NCBI RefSeq assembly: GCF_000024765.1
Contig: NC_013422.1
Span: 1,941,501 to 2,005,500, forward strand
Reading direction: 5' to 3'
Length of the DNA: 64,000 bases
Source: Halothiobacillus neapolitanus c2
Lineage (GTDB): Bacteria > Pseudomonadota > Gammaproteobacteria > Halothiobacillales > Halothiobacillaceae
Shown here: in pieces, positions 45,850 to 55,004 of the stretch
How positions within the stretch are numbered: the first letter of the stretch is position 1
Layout of the letters: every line of letters starts with the position of its first letter
The notes under the pieces: generated by a model
What the model saw: only the letters and a program-made list of their open reading frames with translations
What the model was told of the DNA's origin: nothing
The model's database searches: none
Program-made: the position numbers and the translations under genes

Positions 45850-48243
45850 CTACAATCCTAGCCCCTTGAGCAGGTTTTTCACTGGAGCGGCCTTGTCGCC
45901 AAGGCGTTTATCCAGCTCGGTGTTGATTTTATCTTCCACTTTCTGCTTGGCCTGATCTTTGAAGACGGACTGCATGTCAATGCCGAACTTAGGCTGAGCA
46001 AACGTGCCGGTAATCTTGATCGGCACATTGAGCTGCTTGAGTTTTTCCAGTGCCTTACCATCCTGCCCGGTTGCCGTGTTAACCACGGTGGCATTGAGCA
46101 GATAGTCGATTGTTTCACGCGACAAATCCACATCGCCTTTGCCCGTTACCCGCAACAACGGCGATGCGCCTTTAAGATCATCGTTGCGCACAACGCCATT
46201 GTTGATAACCGCACTACCGGTAATGGCCGAAAAATCGGTGGCCTGCGTTTTCGGTACGGCCGTTGTTTCGCCCTGTAATCTAGCTTGTGCGGCGCGCAGC
46301 ATGTAACCCAAGTCGAGCCCCTTGATCTGACCATCGCGTAACGAGAAATTGGCCGTGCCATCCAGAGCCGACTTGAGTTTGCTAAGGCGTGAACCTTGGG
46401 TTCGCAGATCAAAACGCACATCGCCAGCACCGGAGAGACGATCCTCATTCATCGCAGCCATCAAGGCCGGTTGTAGCGAAATATTTTGGGCATTGAGTTT
46501 TGCCTGCCAATCGGGAACCGAACCGCGCACATCCAAACCGGCCTGGCTTTGTATTGCGCCATCAAACGACTTGAAATCCAGTTGTTTGATATTGATTTTT
46601 CCACCCGAAGCGAGCACGGCAAGTGCCAACTGTTTGAGCTGATATTTCTGATAAGTCAGTTGATCAAGCGTGATTTCGGCATCGAGATTCAGCTTGCGCA
46701 ATGCCTCCACGGGGAGCGGAATTTCCATATCAGCCGAAGCAACTGGCTTTGGCTGATCCGTCAAGGAACCCTGAGCTCCAGCCGGTTTGTGCTCAGATGG
46801 CTTTGCCGAAGCACTCCCCGGCGGCAGATACGGATTGACATCGAAGGCACCGCCTTTGAGGCGGGCGTACATCCGGTTGGTTTTCAGATCACTGATGCCC
46901 ACGGTCCCGTTCAGATCATGACCATCCAGACTGAACACCAAATGATCCAGCATGGCCTGACTTGATGTGACACGCACATCAGCCTTCACCGCACATTGCG
47001 TCAATGCCTTGTCCGATTGCATCGCCGGTACGCGATACTTGAGCGCTTCGGCCAACTGGCGGGGATTGAACGGCATGATTGCCAGCGGGCCGGTCACCGA
47101 TAGGTTCTTTCCGAGGCCCATGACATCCAATGAAGTTTTGACGACCAACGGGGTGGATTCGATCTGCCAGTTCGGCAGGCTGATATTCCCCTTGTTCATA
47201 TCCGCCGCCACGCCACCATGGGCTGAAAAGTCCAGTTCACCCGTGTGTGTGGGCATACCTTGCATTTTCCCGGCAAGCGATAGCTTGTCACTCGAATACA
47301 GCCCCTTTTGCCAATCTGCCGAGAGCGCTCCCTTGGCGGTCAACGCGGCATGCGTCATACCAAATCCTTTTTCCATATCAACGGTGGCATCCATCGCGGA
47401 GAGATTGACCGAATGCTTGGGCAGATCAACCGTTACCTCAGGCACGGATAGATCGAGCTCCGTCTTAGCGGGCAGTGCATTGGGGTTGTGTTGTGGATCG
47501 GGCACCACACTGGCATGAAATTTCATGGATTTAGCTGAGAACTGTTCGCCATTGGTTTTCATGTCGAATGTGCTGCTCAGACGGACGTCGCCCGTGAGCT
47601 TGCCCAACTTAGAATCTTGCGTGGCGTAACTGAAGTTGAGGGACATATCGACCGCCTGCCCAAGGCGAATCGCACCACTGTCGAGGTTCAGATGCTGCAA
47701 CGCCAACGATTGCCCGGTAACTGCGTCTTGCCAATCAAGGGTCGCATCATTGATTGCCACGCCACCGATGGCCAGAGACGTCGCATTCCGCGTGGCAGCC
47801 GGAGCAGAACCGGGCGAAGCGCCGGATTCAGATGCTGATGGACGGGCTAACAAATCCGCCCAATTGGTCACTCCGTCGCTGTTCCGAGCCAAATGGATGG
47901 TTGCCCCATCGAGGACAAGTTTCCCGACTTCAAACTGGCCCTTAAGCAGAGGAAGAAACGCGGCTTTCACTTCGACCGTTTTGGCCGTAACCATGTCCTT
48001 TGGGGAAAAGCCCGGCGCATTACCCAGAGCAACATCTCGCACCGACACGCCCAGCCACGGAAACAGCGTGAGCTTGATCGGCCCGCCCAACTCAATGCTC
48101 CGTCCGGTCTTTTCCTGCACGAGGCTGGAAATTTTATCTTTGTAATCATTGGGATCGAACGTGGCGACAAAGGCAACCGCTGCAATGACCAACACCAGAA
48201 TCAGAGCAACGACCCACATAACAATTCGTTTGATCCACTTCAT
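45850..48243 (-). CDS. asmA: AsmA family protein
   Basis: A 797-residue inner-membrane anchored periplasmic protein. One membrane segment (about 7-29) is followed by FDPNDYKDKISSLVQEKTGRSI, the usual AsmA/TamB-like N-terminal signature, and a long beta-rich body ending in another conserved AsmA domain (VDLSRETIDYLLNATVVNT). It is implicated in outer-membrane lipid transport between membranes. It lies upstream of mutY with a 33-bp gap. Confidence 0.92.
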   Translation of the reverse strand: MKWIKRIVMWVVALILVLVIAAVAFVATFDPNDYKDKISSLVQEKTGRSIELGGPIKLTLFPWLGVSVRDVALGNAPGFSPKDMVTAKTVEVKAAFLPLLKGQFEVGKLVLDGATIHLARNSDGVTNWADLLARPSASESGASPGSAPAATRNATSLAIGGVAINDATLDWQDAVTGQSLALQHLNLDSGAIRLGQAVDMSLNFSYATQDSKLGKLTGDVRLSSTFDMKTNGEQFSAKSMKFHASVVPDPQHNPNALPAKTELDLSVPEVTVDLPKHSVNLSAMDATVDMEKGFGMTHAALTAKGALSADWQKGLYSSDKLSLAGKMQGMPTHTGELDFSAHGGVAADMNKGNISLPNWQIESTPLVVKTSLDVMGLGKNLSVTGPLAIMPFNPRQLAEALKYRVPAMQSDKALTQCAVKADVRVTSSQAMLDHLVFSLDGHDLNGTVGISDLKTNRMYARLKGGAFDVNPYLPPGSASAKPSEHKPAGAQGSLTDQPKPVASADMEIPLPVEALRKLNLDAEITLDQLTYQKYQLKQLALAVLASGGKINIKQLDFKSFDGAIQSQAGLDVRGSVPDWQAKLNAQNISLQPALMAAMNEDRLSGAGDVRFDLRTQGSRLSKLKSALDGTANFSLRDGQIKGLDLGYMLRAAQARLQGETTAVPKTQATDFSAITGSAVINNGVVRNDDLKGASPLLRVTGKGDVDLSRETIDYLLNATVVNTATGQDGKALEKLKQLNVPIKITGTFAQPKFGIDMQSVFKDQAKQKVEDKINTELDKRLGDKAAPVKNLLKGLGL

Positions 48244-48458
48244 TACAGCACCTATCTTGGTAAAACCACGTTTCGTGAAACAGCCGGGGAATTTTCGGGC
48301 GTCAACCCCCTCAAAAGTTCACAGAAATTTCAGACAAATCTTTGCTTGGGGCCAACTTTAGCAGACAATAAGTTGTGACGGGCACTATGCAAGGATCAGG
48401 CAAGGATTTGGTGATCCGTTTCCAATTCATCCATCAAGACCGAGTAACCAAACGCTTC

Positions 48459-48686
48459 ATGGGCATTACCATAAAACTTTTCGCCAGCCTGCGTGAGCAG
48501 TTCGCGCGCGATGAGCTGAAAACAACTGACACACCAGCCACCGTACACGATGCTTGGCTACGCATCACGCAGAAAGAGCGACCCGCCAATATTCTGGCTG
48601 CGGTAAATCACGAATACGTCAACTTTGATCACCCCTTAAATGATGGCGATGAAGTGGCATTTTTTCCGCCGGTGACCGGTGGCTAG
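48459..48686 (+). CDS. moaD: MoaD/ThiS-family sulfur carrier (molybdopterin synthase small subunit-like)
   Basis: A 75-residue ubiquitin-fold sulfur carrier ending in the GlyGly tail (FFPPVTGG), which is adenylated and thiocarboxylated. The ITIKLFASLREQF start is MoaD-like. MoaE and other molybdenum cofactor genes are not adjacent, so the partner is uncertain; as no thiS is near thiG, a ThiS role cannot be dismissed. The start at 48459 was chosen because the homology begins there. It is divergent from asmA. Confidence 0.85.
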   Translation: MGITIKLFASLREQFARDELKTTDTPATVHDAWLRITQKERPANILAAVNHEYVNFDHPLNDGDEVAFFPPVTGG

Positions 48687-48696
48687 AGAGCAGAAC

Positions 48697-49026
48697 ATGA
48701 CTCCAGAAATCCAACAGATGCTGGCGCGCCGCCAACGATTCATCAAGCGATGGCCTGTCGTCGCCCTGGTTGCTGCTGCCGTAACCCTGAGCTTTTATGC
48801 ATGGGCATTCATCAAGCAGCCGATACTCGTAAACCCCGTTCACGTCGTTCACCTGATTCAGAACAACGCACTGGATAGTGCGACTCAATCACTTCTAGCC
48901 ATCGTCGCGCCGCTGATGTTTTTGACTGTCGGCGCGCTCCTTCTTCTACTGCTGTTATTCGTGACCGTCGGACTGATCAACGAAGGCCGTCTGATCCGTC
49001 TTCTGGAGCAAAAACAAGCGCCCTAA
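48697..49026 (+). CDS. small two-helix membrane protein of unknown function
   Basis: A 109-residue protein with two membrane segments (about 19-41 and 69-94) joined by a short periplasmic loop and ending in a charged cytoplasmic helix. No family recognised. ATG 48697 follows a GAGAG site; a GTG at 48679, overlapping moaD, is possible. It comes 10 bp after moaD and may share its transcript. Confidence 0.65.
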   Translation: MTPEIQQMLARRQRFIKRWPVVALVAAAVTLSFYAWAFIKQPILVNPVHVVHLIQNNALDSATQSLLAIVAPLMFLTVGALLLLLLLFVTVGLINEGRLIRLLEQKQAP

Positions 49027-49150
49027 ATCCTTTGCGTAAATCTTTATTTTTTGTGATCATCCTGTAAAACAAAAAGTATAAAAAGGAACATGATTTCAGG
49101 CAGGCTCGGTTCGACGACTTATCCCGATCACATTTCATGGAGAAAACAGC

Positions 49151-49462
49151 ATGTCCCTCATCAAAAAACCACTGAAAACACGTCCGGTTTGCAAAGTCAC
49201 CTTCACCTTGCCGCCTGCTTATGGAGTAGAGGCAGAGGCTGTAACGTTGGTTGGCGATTTCAACGAATGGTCACAAGAAAGCCATCCCCTGAAAAAAGGG
49301 AAAAGTGACGGGAGCTTCAGCATCACGGTTGATCTTCCCGTCAACGAGAAATTCCAGTTTCGATATCTGATCAACGGCGCCACTTGGATAAATGATGATC
49401 AGGCCGACGAGTACACCCCTTCACCATTCGGCAACGAAAGTAACAGCGTCGTTCGCACCTGA
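49151..49462 (+). CDS. stand-alone CBM48/glycogen-binding E-set domain protein
   Basis: A 103-residue protein that is one immunoglobulin-like carbohydrate-binding domain of the CBM48/AMPK-beta type: VTLVGDFNEWSQE, the FQFRYLINGATW strand and a closing segment. There is no catalytic domain, so it probably binds glycogen or a related alpha-glucan and acts as an adaptor or regulator. It lies 60 bp before the hexose mutarotase gene. Start has a GGAG site 9 bp upstream. Confidence 0.85.
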   Translation: MSLIKKPLKTRPVCKVTFTLPPAYGVEAEAVTLVGDFNEWSQESHPLKKGKSDGSFSITVDLPVNEKFQFRYLINGATWINDDQADEYTPSPFGNESNSVVRT

Positions 49463-49522
49463 AAAGATAGGCGCATACCCGCGTGAATTTACTAAAACCC
49501 GAACGGACGCCAGAGGAACATC

Positions 49523-50416
49523 ATGGACGCGCTTGAAACACTTAACTATAAATTCGCAGATTGCGAGGGTCTTGAATTCGTCAAGATCGGTGATCTTACC
49601 CTTGCAAAAATCGATACCCCGCTTACCCAAGCAATCGTCGCCGTTCAAGGTGCACAAATTGTCGAATGGAAACCTGCCAATGAAGACCAACTTGTTGTCT
49701 GGCGGGCAAAGGAACCGACTTACGAAACGGGTAAATCCGTGCGTGGCGGCGTACCGATCTGCTGGCCGTGGTTTGGTAATCACCCCAATCTGACCATGGC
49801 GCATGGTTTTGTGCGATTCAAGGATTGGATTCTGATGAACGCCCAATGCGACTCCGATGGCCAGATGCACATGCACTGGCGAATCACGGACGATGCCGAG
49901 TCCCTTGCTTTATGGCCACACCGCTTCGAGTTGGATGTGATCATGCATATCGGCACCGAGTTGCGCATCCAGTTGGTGACCCACAACACCGGGGACGAAT
50001 CGTTCAGCATCACTCAGGGGATGCACACCTACCTGAATCTCGGCGATACGCGCAGCACGGTCATTCGCGGGCTGGAAGGCGGATACTATCTGGACAAGCT
50101 AAAAGGGTTCGCCCGCACACCGCAAGACGACATTATCACCATCACCGGCGCCATGGACCGTATCTATTTCGGCACCACGCACACCGTCGAGGTGGAAGAC
50201 GCCGAATTCAATAGAGTCATTGTCGTGGCCAAAGAAGGAAGTCATTCGACCGTCGTCTGGAACCCGGACGAAAATGTGCCATCCGGCATGCTTCCTGAGG
50301 AGTCGAGAAACATGGTTTGCGTTGAAGCCGTGAATGCCGCCGACGATACCGTCTCGATCGCTCCGGGCGAACGCAAGATACTGGGCACCACAATCTCAGT
50401 CCGGCCAATGAACTGA
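49523..50416 (+). CDS. yeaD: D-hexose-6-phosphate mutarotase (aldose 1-epimerase family)
   Basis: A 297-residue beta-sandwich enzyme of the YeaD type that interconverts alpha and beta anomers of glucose-6-phosphate. Family features are the RGGVPICWPWFG motif, catalytic His94 (AHGFVRF) and His168 (QGMHTYLNLGD), and Glu in the C-terminal VCVEAVNA. Positioned after the CBM48 protein, it points to sugar-phosphate or glycogen handling. It converges with the YcgR gene. Confidence 0.92.
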   Translation: MDALETLNYKFADCEGLEFVKIGDLTLAKIDTPLTQAIVAVQGAQIVEWKPANEDQLVVWRAKEPTYETGKSVRGGVPICWPWFGNHPNLTMAHGFVRFKDWILMNAQCDSDGQMHMHWRITDDAESLALWPHRFELDVIMHIGTELRIQLVTHNTGDESFSITQGMHTYLNLGDTRSTVIRGLEGGYYLDKLKGFARTPQDDIITITGAMDRIYFGTTHTVEVEDAEFNRVIVVAKEGSHSTVVWNPDENVPSGMLPEESRNMVCVEAVNAADDTVSIAPGERKILGTTISVRPMN

Positions 50417-50456
50417 ACAAAGGGCCAGCGCTATCTTTCATCCCGAGCAGACTGCT

Positions 50457-51158
50457 TCAAATCAAGTATCGCTGTAACCGCATGACGACCCGATCCAACT
50501 GCTGCGACTCAAGCGGGCCAAGATCGACAAACTCGGCCCCAAAGATCCACTCGCCCGGGGAAACAATGCGCTGATTGCGAATCACGAGATTCACCGACAG
50601 ATCGGCAAAACCATCAATGGACAATTTCACCGGGGACAATTGCACCCCTAAATCCAAACCGATAGCCTGATCGGGACGCAGTGCGATTGCACAACCGCCG
50701 GCAGAAAGATCATCTAAACGCCCGACCCAAAGGGTACTTGTTGTCGGCTGGAAAAACTCCACCACACCAATGACATCAGGTGGAATATGCACTCGAAACA
50801 CATTCCGGCGTTGCAAACGATCTATTTGAGCAGGGTAGGGAATCTCAAAGTACCGGTCGGTGCCCTCAATCTTCTCTTTAAGATCATTGACATAAAACCA
50901 TGAAACCAACTGGTCGATAACCGCCTGCACCCGAATCCGGCCGGAAGCCTTGAGGTGCCTCAAGGGGACTTCCTTAGGCTGGTCAATTAAAAAACGGCGG
51001 TTTTCCGGATCATTAGAGACCATCTGAACCGCAATCTGAAAATCTTCATCCCCTTCAGGGATCAACCAGAAATGCCCACGTTCCTCAAAATGTCGCGCAA
51101 GTATCTTGTCGATGATGCGGGGGCTCCGTGCCGTAATAATGGTATCTTGCTGACTCAT
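50457..51158 (-). CDS. ycgR: YcgR-type PilZ protein (c-di-GMP effector)
   Basis: A 233-residue two-domain protein. The N-terminal half is the YcgR_N (PilZN) domain. The C-terminal PilZ domain has the c-di-GMP motifs RLQRRNVFRV and DDLSAGGC. In enterics YcgR brakes the flagellar motor on c-di-GMP binding; with pilus ATPases in this window, a pilus or flagellum role is open. It lies downstream of the PFK gene on the same strand. Confidence 0.9.
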   Translation of the reverse strand: MSQQDTIITARSPRIIDKILARHFEERGHFWLIPEGDEDFQIAVQMVSNDPENRRFLIDQPKEVPLRHLKASGRIRVQAVIDQLVSWFYVNDLKEKIEGTDRYFEIPYPAQIDRLQRRNVFRVHIPPDVIGVVEFFQPTTSTLWVGRLDDLSAGGCAIALRPDQAIGLDLGVQLSPVKLSIDGFADLSVNLVIRNQRIVSPGEWIFGAEFVDLGPLESQQLDRVVMRLQRYLI

Positions 51159-51267
51159 AAGTAAGGGCGCATCCGGAAGGCCTGCTCAAAATAATGAGCT
51201 AGCATAACGAGCCTTACCCGCAACGGGCAAGAACTCATCATCGTTCTCCTTATCACCGCCGGATGGA

Positions 51268-52524
51268 TCACGGCTTCCCGCCCCACTCGGGCAGTCGCTT
51301 AACTGCCAGTTCAAAGTTCAACTGCGCAAACACAGGCAAGCCATTTCTGAACGGCGGCAGATCCTCACCTTGGATGAGAGGTTGCATATAACGCCGCGCC
51401 GCATCGGTAATACCGTAGCCATCGGCTCGAATATAAGCCGGTGGCACTGGCAACTCGACATCGGCCACATCATCGAGTGGCACCGCGCCGAGCGACCAGA
51501 GATACGGTTCGTCTGACAACCGTTCAATGGCGACCATCACATCCGACTGACCCGCCATGGCATAGGTGATGGCTGCCGCCCCGCAGGCATAGGCCTGGTC
51601 CACATCCACCCGTGAAGCAAGATGGCGCGCCGAACGCTGAAAATAATCAGAAACGGCCCAATGAGTTTTATACCCAAGCCCACGGCTCATGGCGGCAATC
51701 TGTGGCGCCATGCCGCCCAGTTGTTCATGGCCGAAGGTCGAGCTGGTTTGCTCCTGGGCACAGAAGGTTCCGTCAGCGCACAGCAAACCTTCTGCCACGA
51801 TAACGATACAGCAACCATAGTGCTGAACACGTAACTGCAGGGCCGCAAGAAAGTCGGCAGGATTAAAAGACCGCTCCGGAAACAGAAGCAACAAGGGTGG
51901 ATCGTCCGTCTCGAATGCCAGTCCGGCCGCCGCAGCCAGCCAGCCTGCATGACGCCCCATGACTTCAAGCACAAAGACCTTGGTCGAGGTTCCAGACATC
52001 GCAGCAAGATCGCGCGCCACTTCCCGAACACTGGTCGCGATATATTTTGCCGCCGAGCCAAACCCGGGACTCGTGTCGGTCATTGGCAGATCGTTATCGA
52101 TGGTTTTGGGCACGCCGATGACGGTCAGATCAAGGTTCCGGGCACGGGCGAAGCGCGCCACCTTGGCCGCAGTCAACATCGAGCCGCCCCCGCCGTTATA
52201 AATAAAGGTGCCAATGTCATGCGCTTGGATCACATCAAGCAACCGCTCATACTGCGCAGGATGCGTATCCGGCTCACCAAGATCGGCTCGACAAGAACCG
52301 AATGCGCCACCGGGAGTATGCCGCAACGCCGCGATTTCCGCCGGGCTCACGCCTGACAAGTCATATAGCTCCTCGCGCAAAATGCCGAGAATCCCATCAC
52401 GCGCGGCAAATACTTTCCCGAAGTACTCGGGGTGCCTCTGCGCCGTTTCAATCACCCCGCACGCACTGGCGTTGATGACTGCGGTAACCCCGCCAGACTG
52501 CGCATACAAAACGTTGTGTGACAT
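51268..52524 (-). CDS. pyrophosphate-type 6-phosphofructokinase
   Basis: A 418-residue PFK-family enzyme that phosphorylates fructose-6-phosphate. PKTIDND (139-145) has Lys where ATP enzymes have Gly, a mark of PPi dependence, and MGRHAGW (189-195) and PGFGSAAKY are intact. The first loop reads GGGGS (111-115), where the usual sequence is GGDGS (ATP) or GG(D/N)DS/T (PPi), so the Asp that binds Mg or selects the donor is absent. Its start at 52524 was set by homology ([12 protein letters not shown]). It is divergent from fbp by 96 bp, so one promoter region controls opposite reactions. Confidence 0.88.
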   Translation of the reverse strand: MSHNVLYAQSGGVTAVINASACGVIETAQRHPEYFGKVFAARDGILGILREELYDLSGVSPAEIAALRHTPGGAFGSCRADLGEPDTHPAQYERLLDVIQAHDIGTFIYNGGGGSMLTAAKVARFARARNLDLTVIGVPKTIDNDLPMTDTSPGFGSAAKYIATSVREVARDLAAMSGTSTKVFVLEVMGRHAGWLAAAAGLAFETDDPPLLLLFPERSFNPADFLAALQLRVQHYGCCIVIVAEGLLCADGTFCAQEQTSSTFGHEQLGGMAPQIAAMSRGLGYKTHWAVSDYFQRSARHLASRVDVDQAYACGAAAITYAMAGQSDVMVAIERLSDEPYLWSLGAVPLDDVADVELPVPPAYIRADGYGITDAARRYMQPLIQGEDLPPFRNGLPVFAQLNFELAVKRLPEWGGKP

Positions 52525-52620
52525 AGAACCTCGGAGTTTCGATTGTGGCACGGTGGACATGAGGCTATTATGCACAATGATTATCAAGACTATATTGCAA
52601 CTTACCTTAAGGAGTTCGGG

Positions 52621-53625
52621 ATGCAGATCGGCACCAGCCTCACCCATTGTTTAATCGAAAAACAGCAAGCTCACCCAGATGCGTCTGGTGAATTCACACT
52701 CCTGATGAATGATATCGTCAGCGCGTGCAAGGTCATTTCAAGCTACGTCAACAAAGGCAACCTGATCGGCATTCTGGGCTCGGCAGAAACTGAAAACGTA
52801 CAAGGTGAAACCCAGAAAAAACTCGACATCATTTCCAACGATGTCTTCACCGATACCCTGATGCAAGGCACCCAGGTCGCCGCTCTGGCATCAGAGGAAA
52901 TGGACGATGTGTACCACCTGCCCGCCAACGCCAAGCGGGGCAAATACCTCTGCGTATATGATCCGCTGGATGGTTCGTCAAATATTGATGTCAACGTCAC
53001 GGTCGGCACCATTTTCTCGGTTTTGCGCGCGCCAGAAGGCGTTGAAAATCCCAGCGAGCAGGATTTCCTGCAGCCAGGCACCACGCAAGTGGCCGCTGGT
53101 TACTGCATCTATGGCCCCTCGACCATCATGGTATTGACCACCGGCGAGGGCGTGAATGGCTTTACGCTCGACATGGACATCGGCGAGTTCAAACTGACGC
53201 ACCCGAACATCACCATTCCGGAAGACACCAAAGAATTTGCCATCAACATGTCGAATCAGCGGTTCTGGGATGCGCCGGTCAAACGTTATATCGACGAATG
53301 CCTGATCGGTAAAGAAGGCCCGCGCGGCAAAGACTTCAACATGCGCTGGGTGGCGTCCATGGTGGCTGAAGTTCACCGTATCCTGACCCGCGGTGGCGTG
53401 TTCCTGTACCCCATCGACAGCAAGATCCGCGCACAAGGCGGCAAGCTGCGCTTGATGTACGAAGCGAACCCGATGGCCATGATCGTAGAACAGGCCGGCG
53501 GCATGGCGATTACCGGCCCTGAACGCATCATGGACATCAAACCGCACAAACTGCATCAGCGTGTTCCGGTCATCCTTGGCTCCAAGAATGAAGTTCAGAT
53601 CCTGTCGGATTATCACAAAGCCTGA
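52621..53625 (+). CDS. fbp: class I fructose-1,6-bisphosphatase
   Basis: Fbp makes fructose-6-phosphate in gluconeogenesis and in the Calvin cycle. The 334-residue protein has the metal-site motif [13 protein letters not shown] and the substrate-binding segments [10 protein letters not shown] and [10 protein letters not shown]. The start at 52621 was chosen for an AAGGAG site 5 bp upstream; upstream in-frame ATGs (52543, 52570) lack one. It is divergent from the PPi-type PFK and followed by a strong terminator. Confidence 0.96.
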   Translation: MQIGTSLTHCLIEKQQAHPDASGEFTLLMNDIVSACKVISSYVNKGNLIGILGSAETENVQGETQKKLDIISNDVFTDTLMQGTQVAALASEEMDDVYHLPANAKRGKYLCVYDPLDGSSNIDVNVTVGTIFSVLRAPEGVENPSEQDFLQPGTTQVAAGYCIYGPSTIMVLTTGEGVNGFTLDMDIGEFKLTHPNITIPEDTKEFAINMSNQRFWDAPVKRYIDECLIGKEGPRGKDFNMRWVASMVAEVHRILTRGGVFLYPIDSKIRAQGGKLRLMYEANPMAMIVEQAGGMAITGPERIMDIKPHKLHQRVPVILGSKNEVQILSDYHKA

Positions 53626-53680
53626 TTGCGGCTGGTCATTAGTCACAAAGACGCTCTGACCACCAAGCATTAGCGCTAAC

Positions 53681-53709
53681 AAAAAGCCCCGTTAAACGGG
53701 GCTTTTTTC
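53681..53709. terminator. bidirectional terminator after fbp
   Basis: An 8-bp stem (AGCCCCGT and ACGGGGCT) with a TAA loop, with A-tract before and T-tract after, so it can end both fbp and the convergent minus-strand gene. Confidence 0.9.
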
Positions 53710-53728
53710 TTGATCAGTTGGAAAACGA

Positions 53729-54304
53729 TTATTTGGCCGATGCTACTTTGCCACCACCCGGGCAAGACGTTTTGCTGGAAGCCACTTTACCGGTCAGCAG
53801 AAGAAAATCGCCGAATGGCCCCATCACGTTGGCAGCCTCCATTTTCGGCCCTTCAAACTGGAGTTTGCCCGACATCATTGCGCCCATGGCGCCGCAGCCC
53901 CACGAACCTTTGCCCATACACGTCCAATCCGCATCGCTGGCATGCATCAGATAATCCACGCTGGAATTGAGCTTGGTCGTCTTGACCGGCCCGGCATAGA
54001 CGCACATCGCCTTGCCATCCTTCGGCGCGATATCCAGCTCGACGCGCGTCGAGGCACCACAACCATCGCGGTACATTTGCAGTGCCTTGTACCCCTTGCC
54101 GCCGTTGTTGGAAACCCAACCATCTTTGCCGCCAAGGTCGGTGGTCAGTGTTTGATTCTGATTCCACTGGCTGCAAACCTGCTGTGCCCATTTGTCGTCC
54201 ATGAAGCTGTCTGCATGTGCGGACGCAGCAGCGAAGGCAACCAGACCGAGCGCAGCCACGATACGCGACAAAGGGAATGAGCGAGATAAAACGAATGAAG
54301 ACAT
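53729..54304 (-). CDS. exported protein with SCP2-like C-terminal region
   Basis: A 191-residue protein with a signal peptide (cleaved after SAHA, about residue 31). The middle has four or more cysteines, and the C-terminal third has MMSGKLQFEGPKMEAANVMGPFGDFLLLTGKV, which resembles the lipid-pocket end of SCP2 sterol-carrier domains. Lipid binding in the periplasm is plausible but inferred from that segment. It is convergent with fbp. Confidence 0.65.
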   Translation of the reverse strand: MSSFVLSRSFPLSRIVAALGLVAFAAASAHADSFMDDKWAQQVCSQWNQNQTLTTDLGGKDGWVSNNGGKGYKALQMYRDGCGASTRVELDIAPKDGKAMCVYAGPVKTTKLNSSVDYLMHASDADWTCMGKGSWGCGAMGAMMSGKLQFEGPKMEAANVMGPFGDFLLLTGKVASSKTSCPGGGKVASAK

Positions 54305-54492
54305 GCCTGAACTCCTGTGGTGGTTTTTGTTTTTTACAGAAACCCAAGGACGGCATTTATTGCGAGAACGACACGTTCATGTAGCACATGAGCTGGCAGC
54401 CGATCCTTGGCATTTCGTTTTACGATGATGCACAAGCACGGACGTGTCTGCCAGCAGATATTTTTTGTAGTCGATAAAAGTAGCGTTCCTTT

Positions 54493-54939
54493 TCAGTGCT
54501 GGCCTTGCCGATACATGGCGACCACTTTCTTGAATTGCTCTGCTGTTAGTTGCTCTCGCAGCGTTTCAACACATAATGAACGCATCATCACCAGATGGGC
54601 GGTTTCGGCACCAATCTGCTGAACCAGGTGGTCTCGTTGATCCCTCGTACCGCCATCGAGCAGGACATGACGTAACTCGATCCGCAGTTCGGCAAGGTGA
54701 TGTTCGACCGATTCACGCCGTGGTGGCATCTTTTTCACCCAGTCGGCAAAAAAAGCTTTCTGTTTGGCATCCAACCCGAGTGCCTGCTCATTGTTCAGAA
54801 CAATCGGCATCAGCGCGACGATCGGTGGTGCAAGTTCGGCCCGTGTCGAAGCGCTCAACTCGGCTTGTGCGGGCAAGACCATACCGAAGGATAAAGCCAT
54901 GCCGGCAAGACCGCCGACCCATTTTGTTTTCAAACGCAT
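54493..54939 (-). CDS. CpxP/Spy-like small periplasmic protein
   Basis: A 148-residue exported protein (signal cleaved after AQA, about residue 26), mostly helical, with motifs LDAKQKAFFADWV and LTAEQFKKVVAMY (an LTxxQ box). It therefore belongs to the CpxP/Spy-like periplasmic chaperone or metal-sensor group, like the gene at 5769-6347, but much shorter and without the His-rich tail. Promoter region not recognised. Confidence 0.75.
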   Translation of the reverse strand: MRLKTKWVGGLAGMALSFGMVLPAQAELSASTRAELAPPIVALMPIVLNNEQALGLDAKQKAFFADWVKKMPPRRESVEHHLAELRIELRHVLLDGGTRDQRDHLVQQIGAETAHLVMMRSLCVETLREQLTAEQFKKVVAMYRQGQH

Positions 54940-55004
54940 CTAAAGACTCCCCTAACTCTTGTTAATCTCAACATTAATAATCGGAATATATCAAACCGGA
55001 AAAC

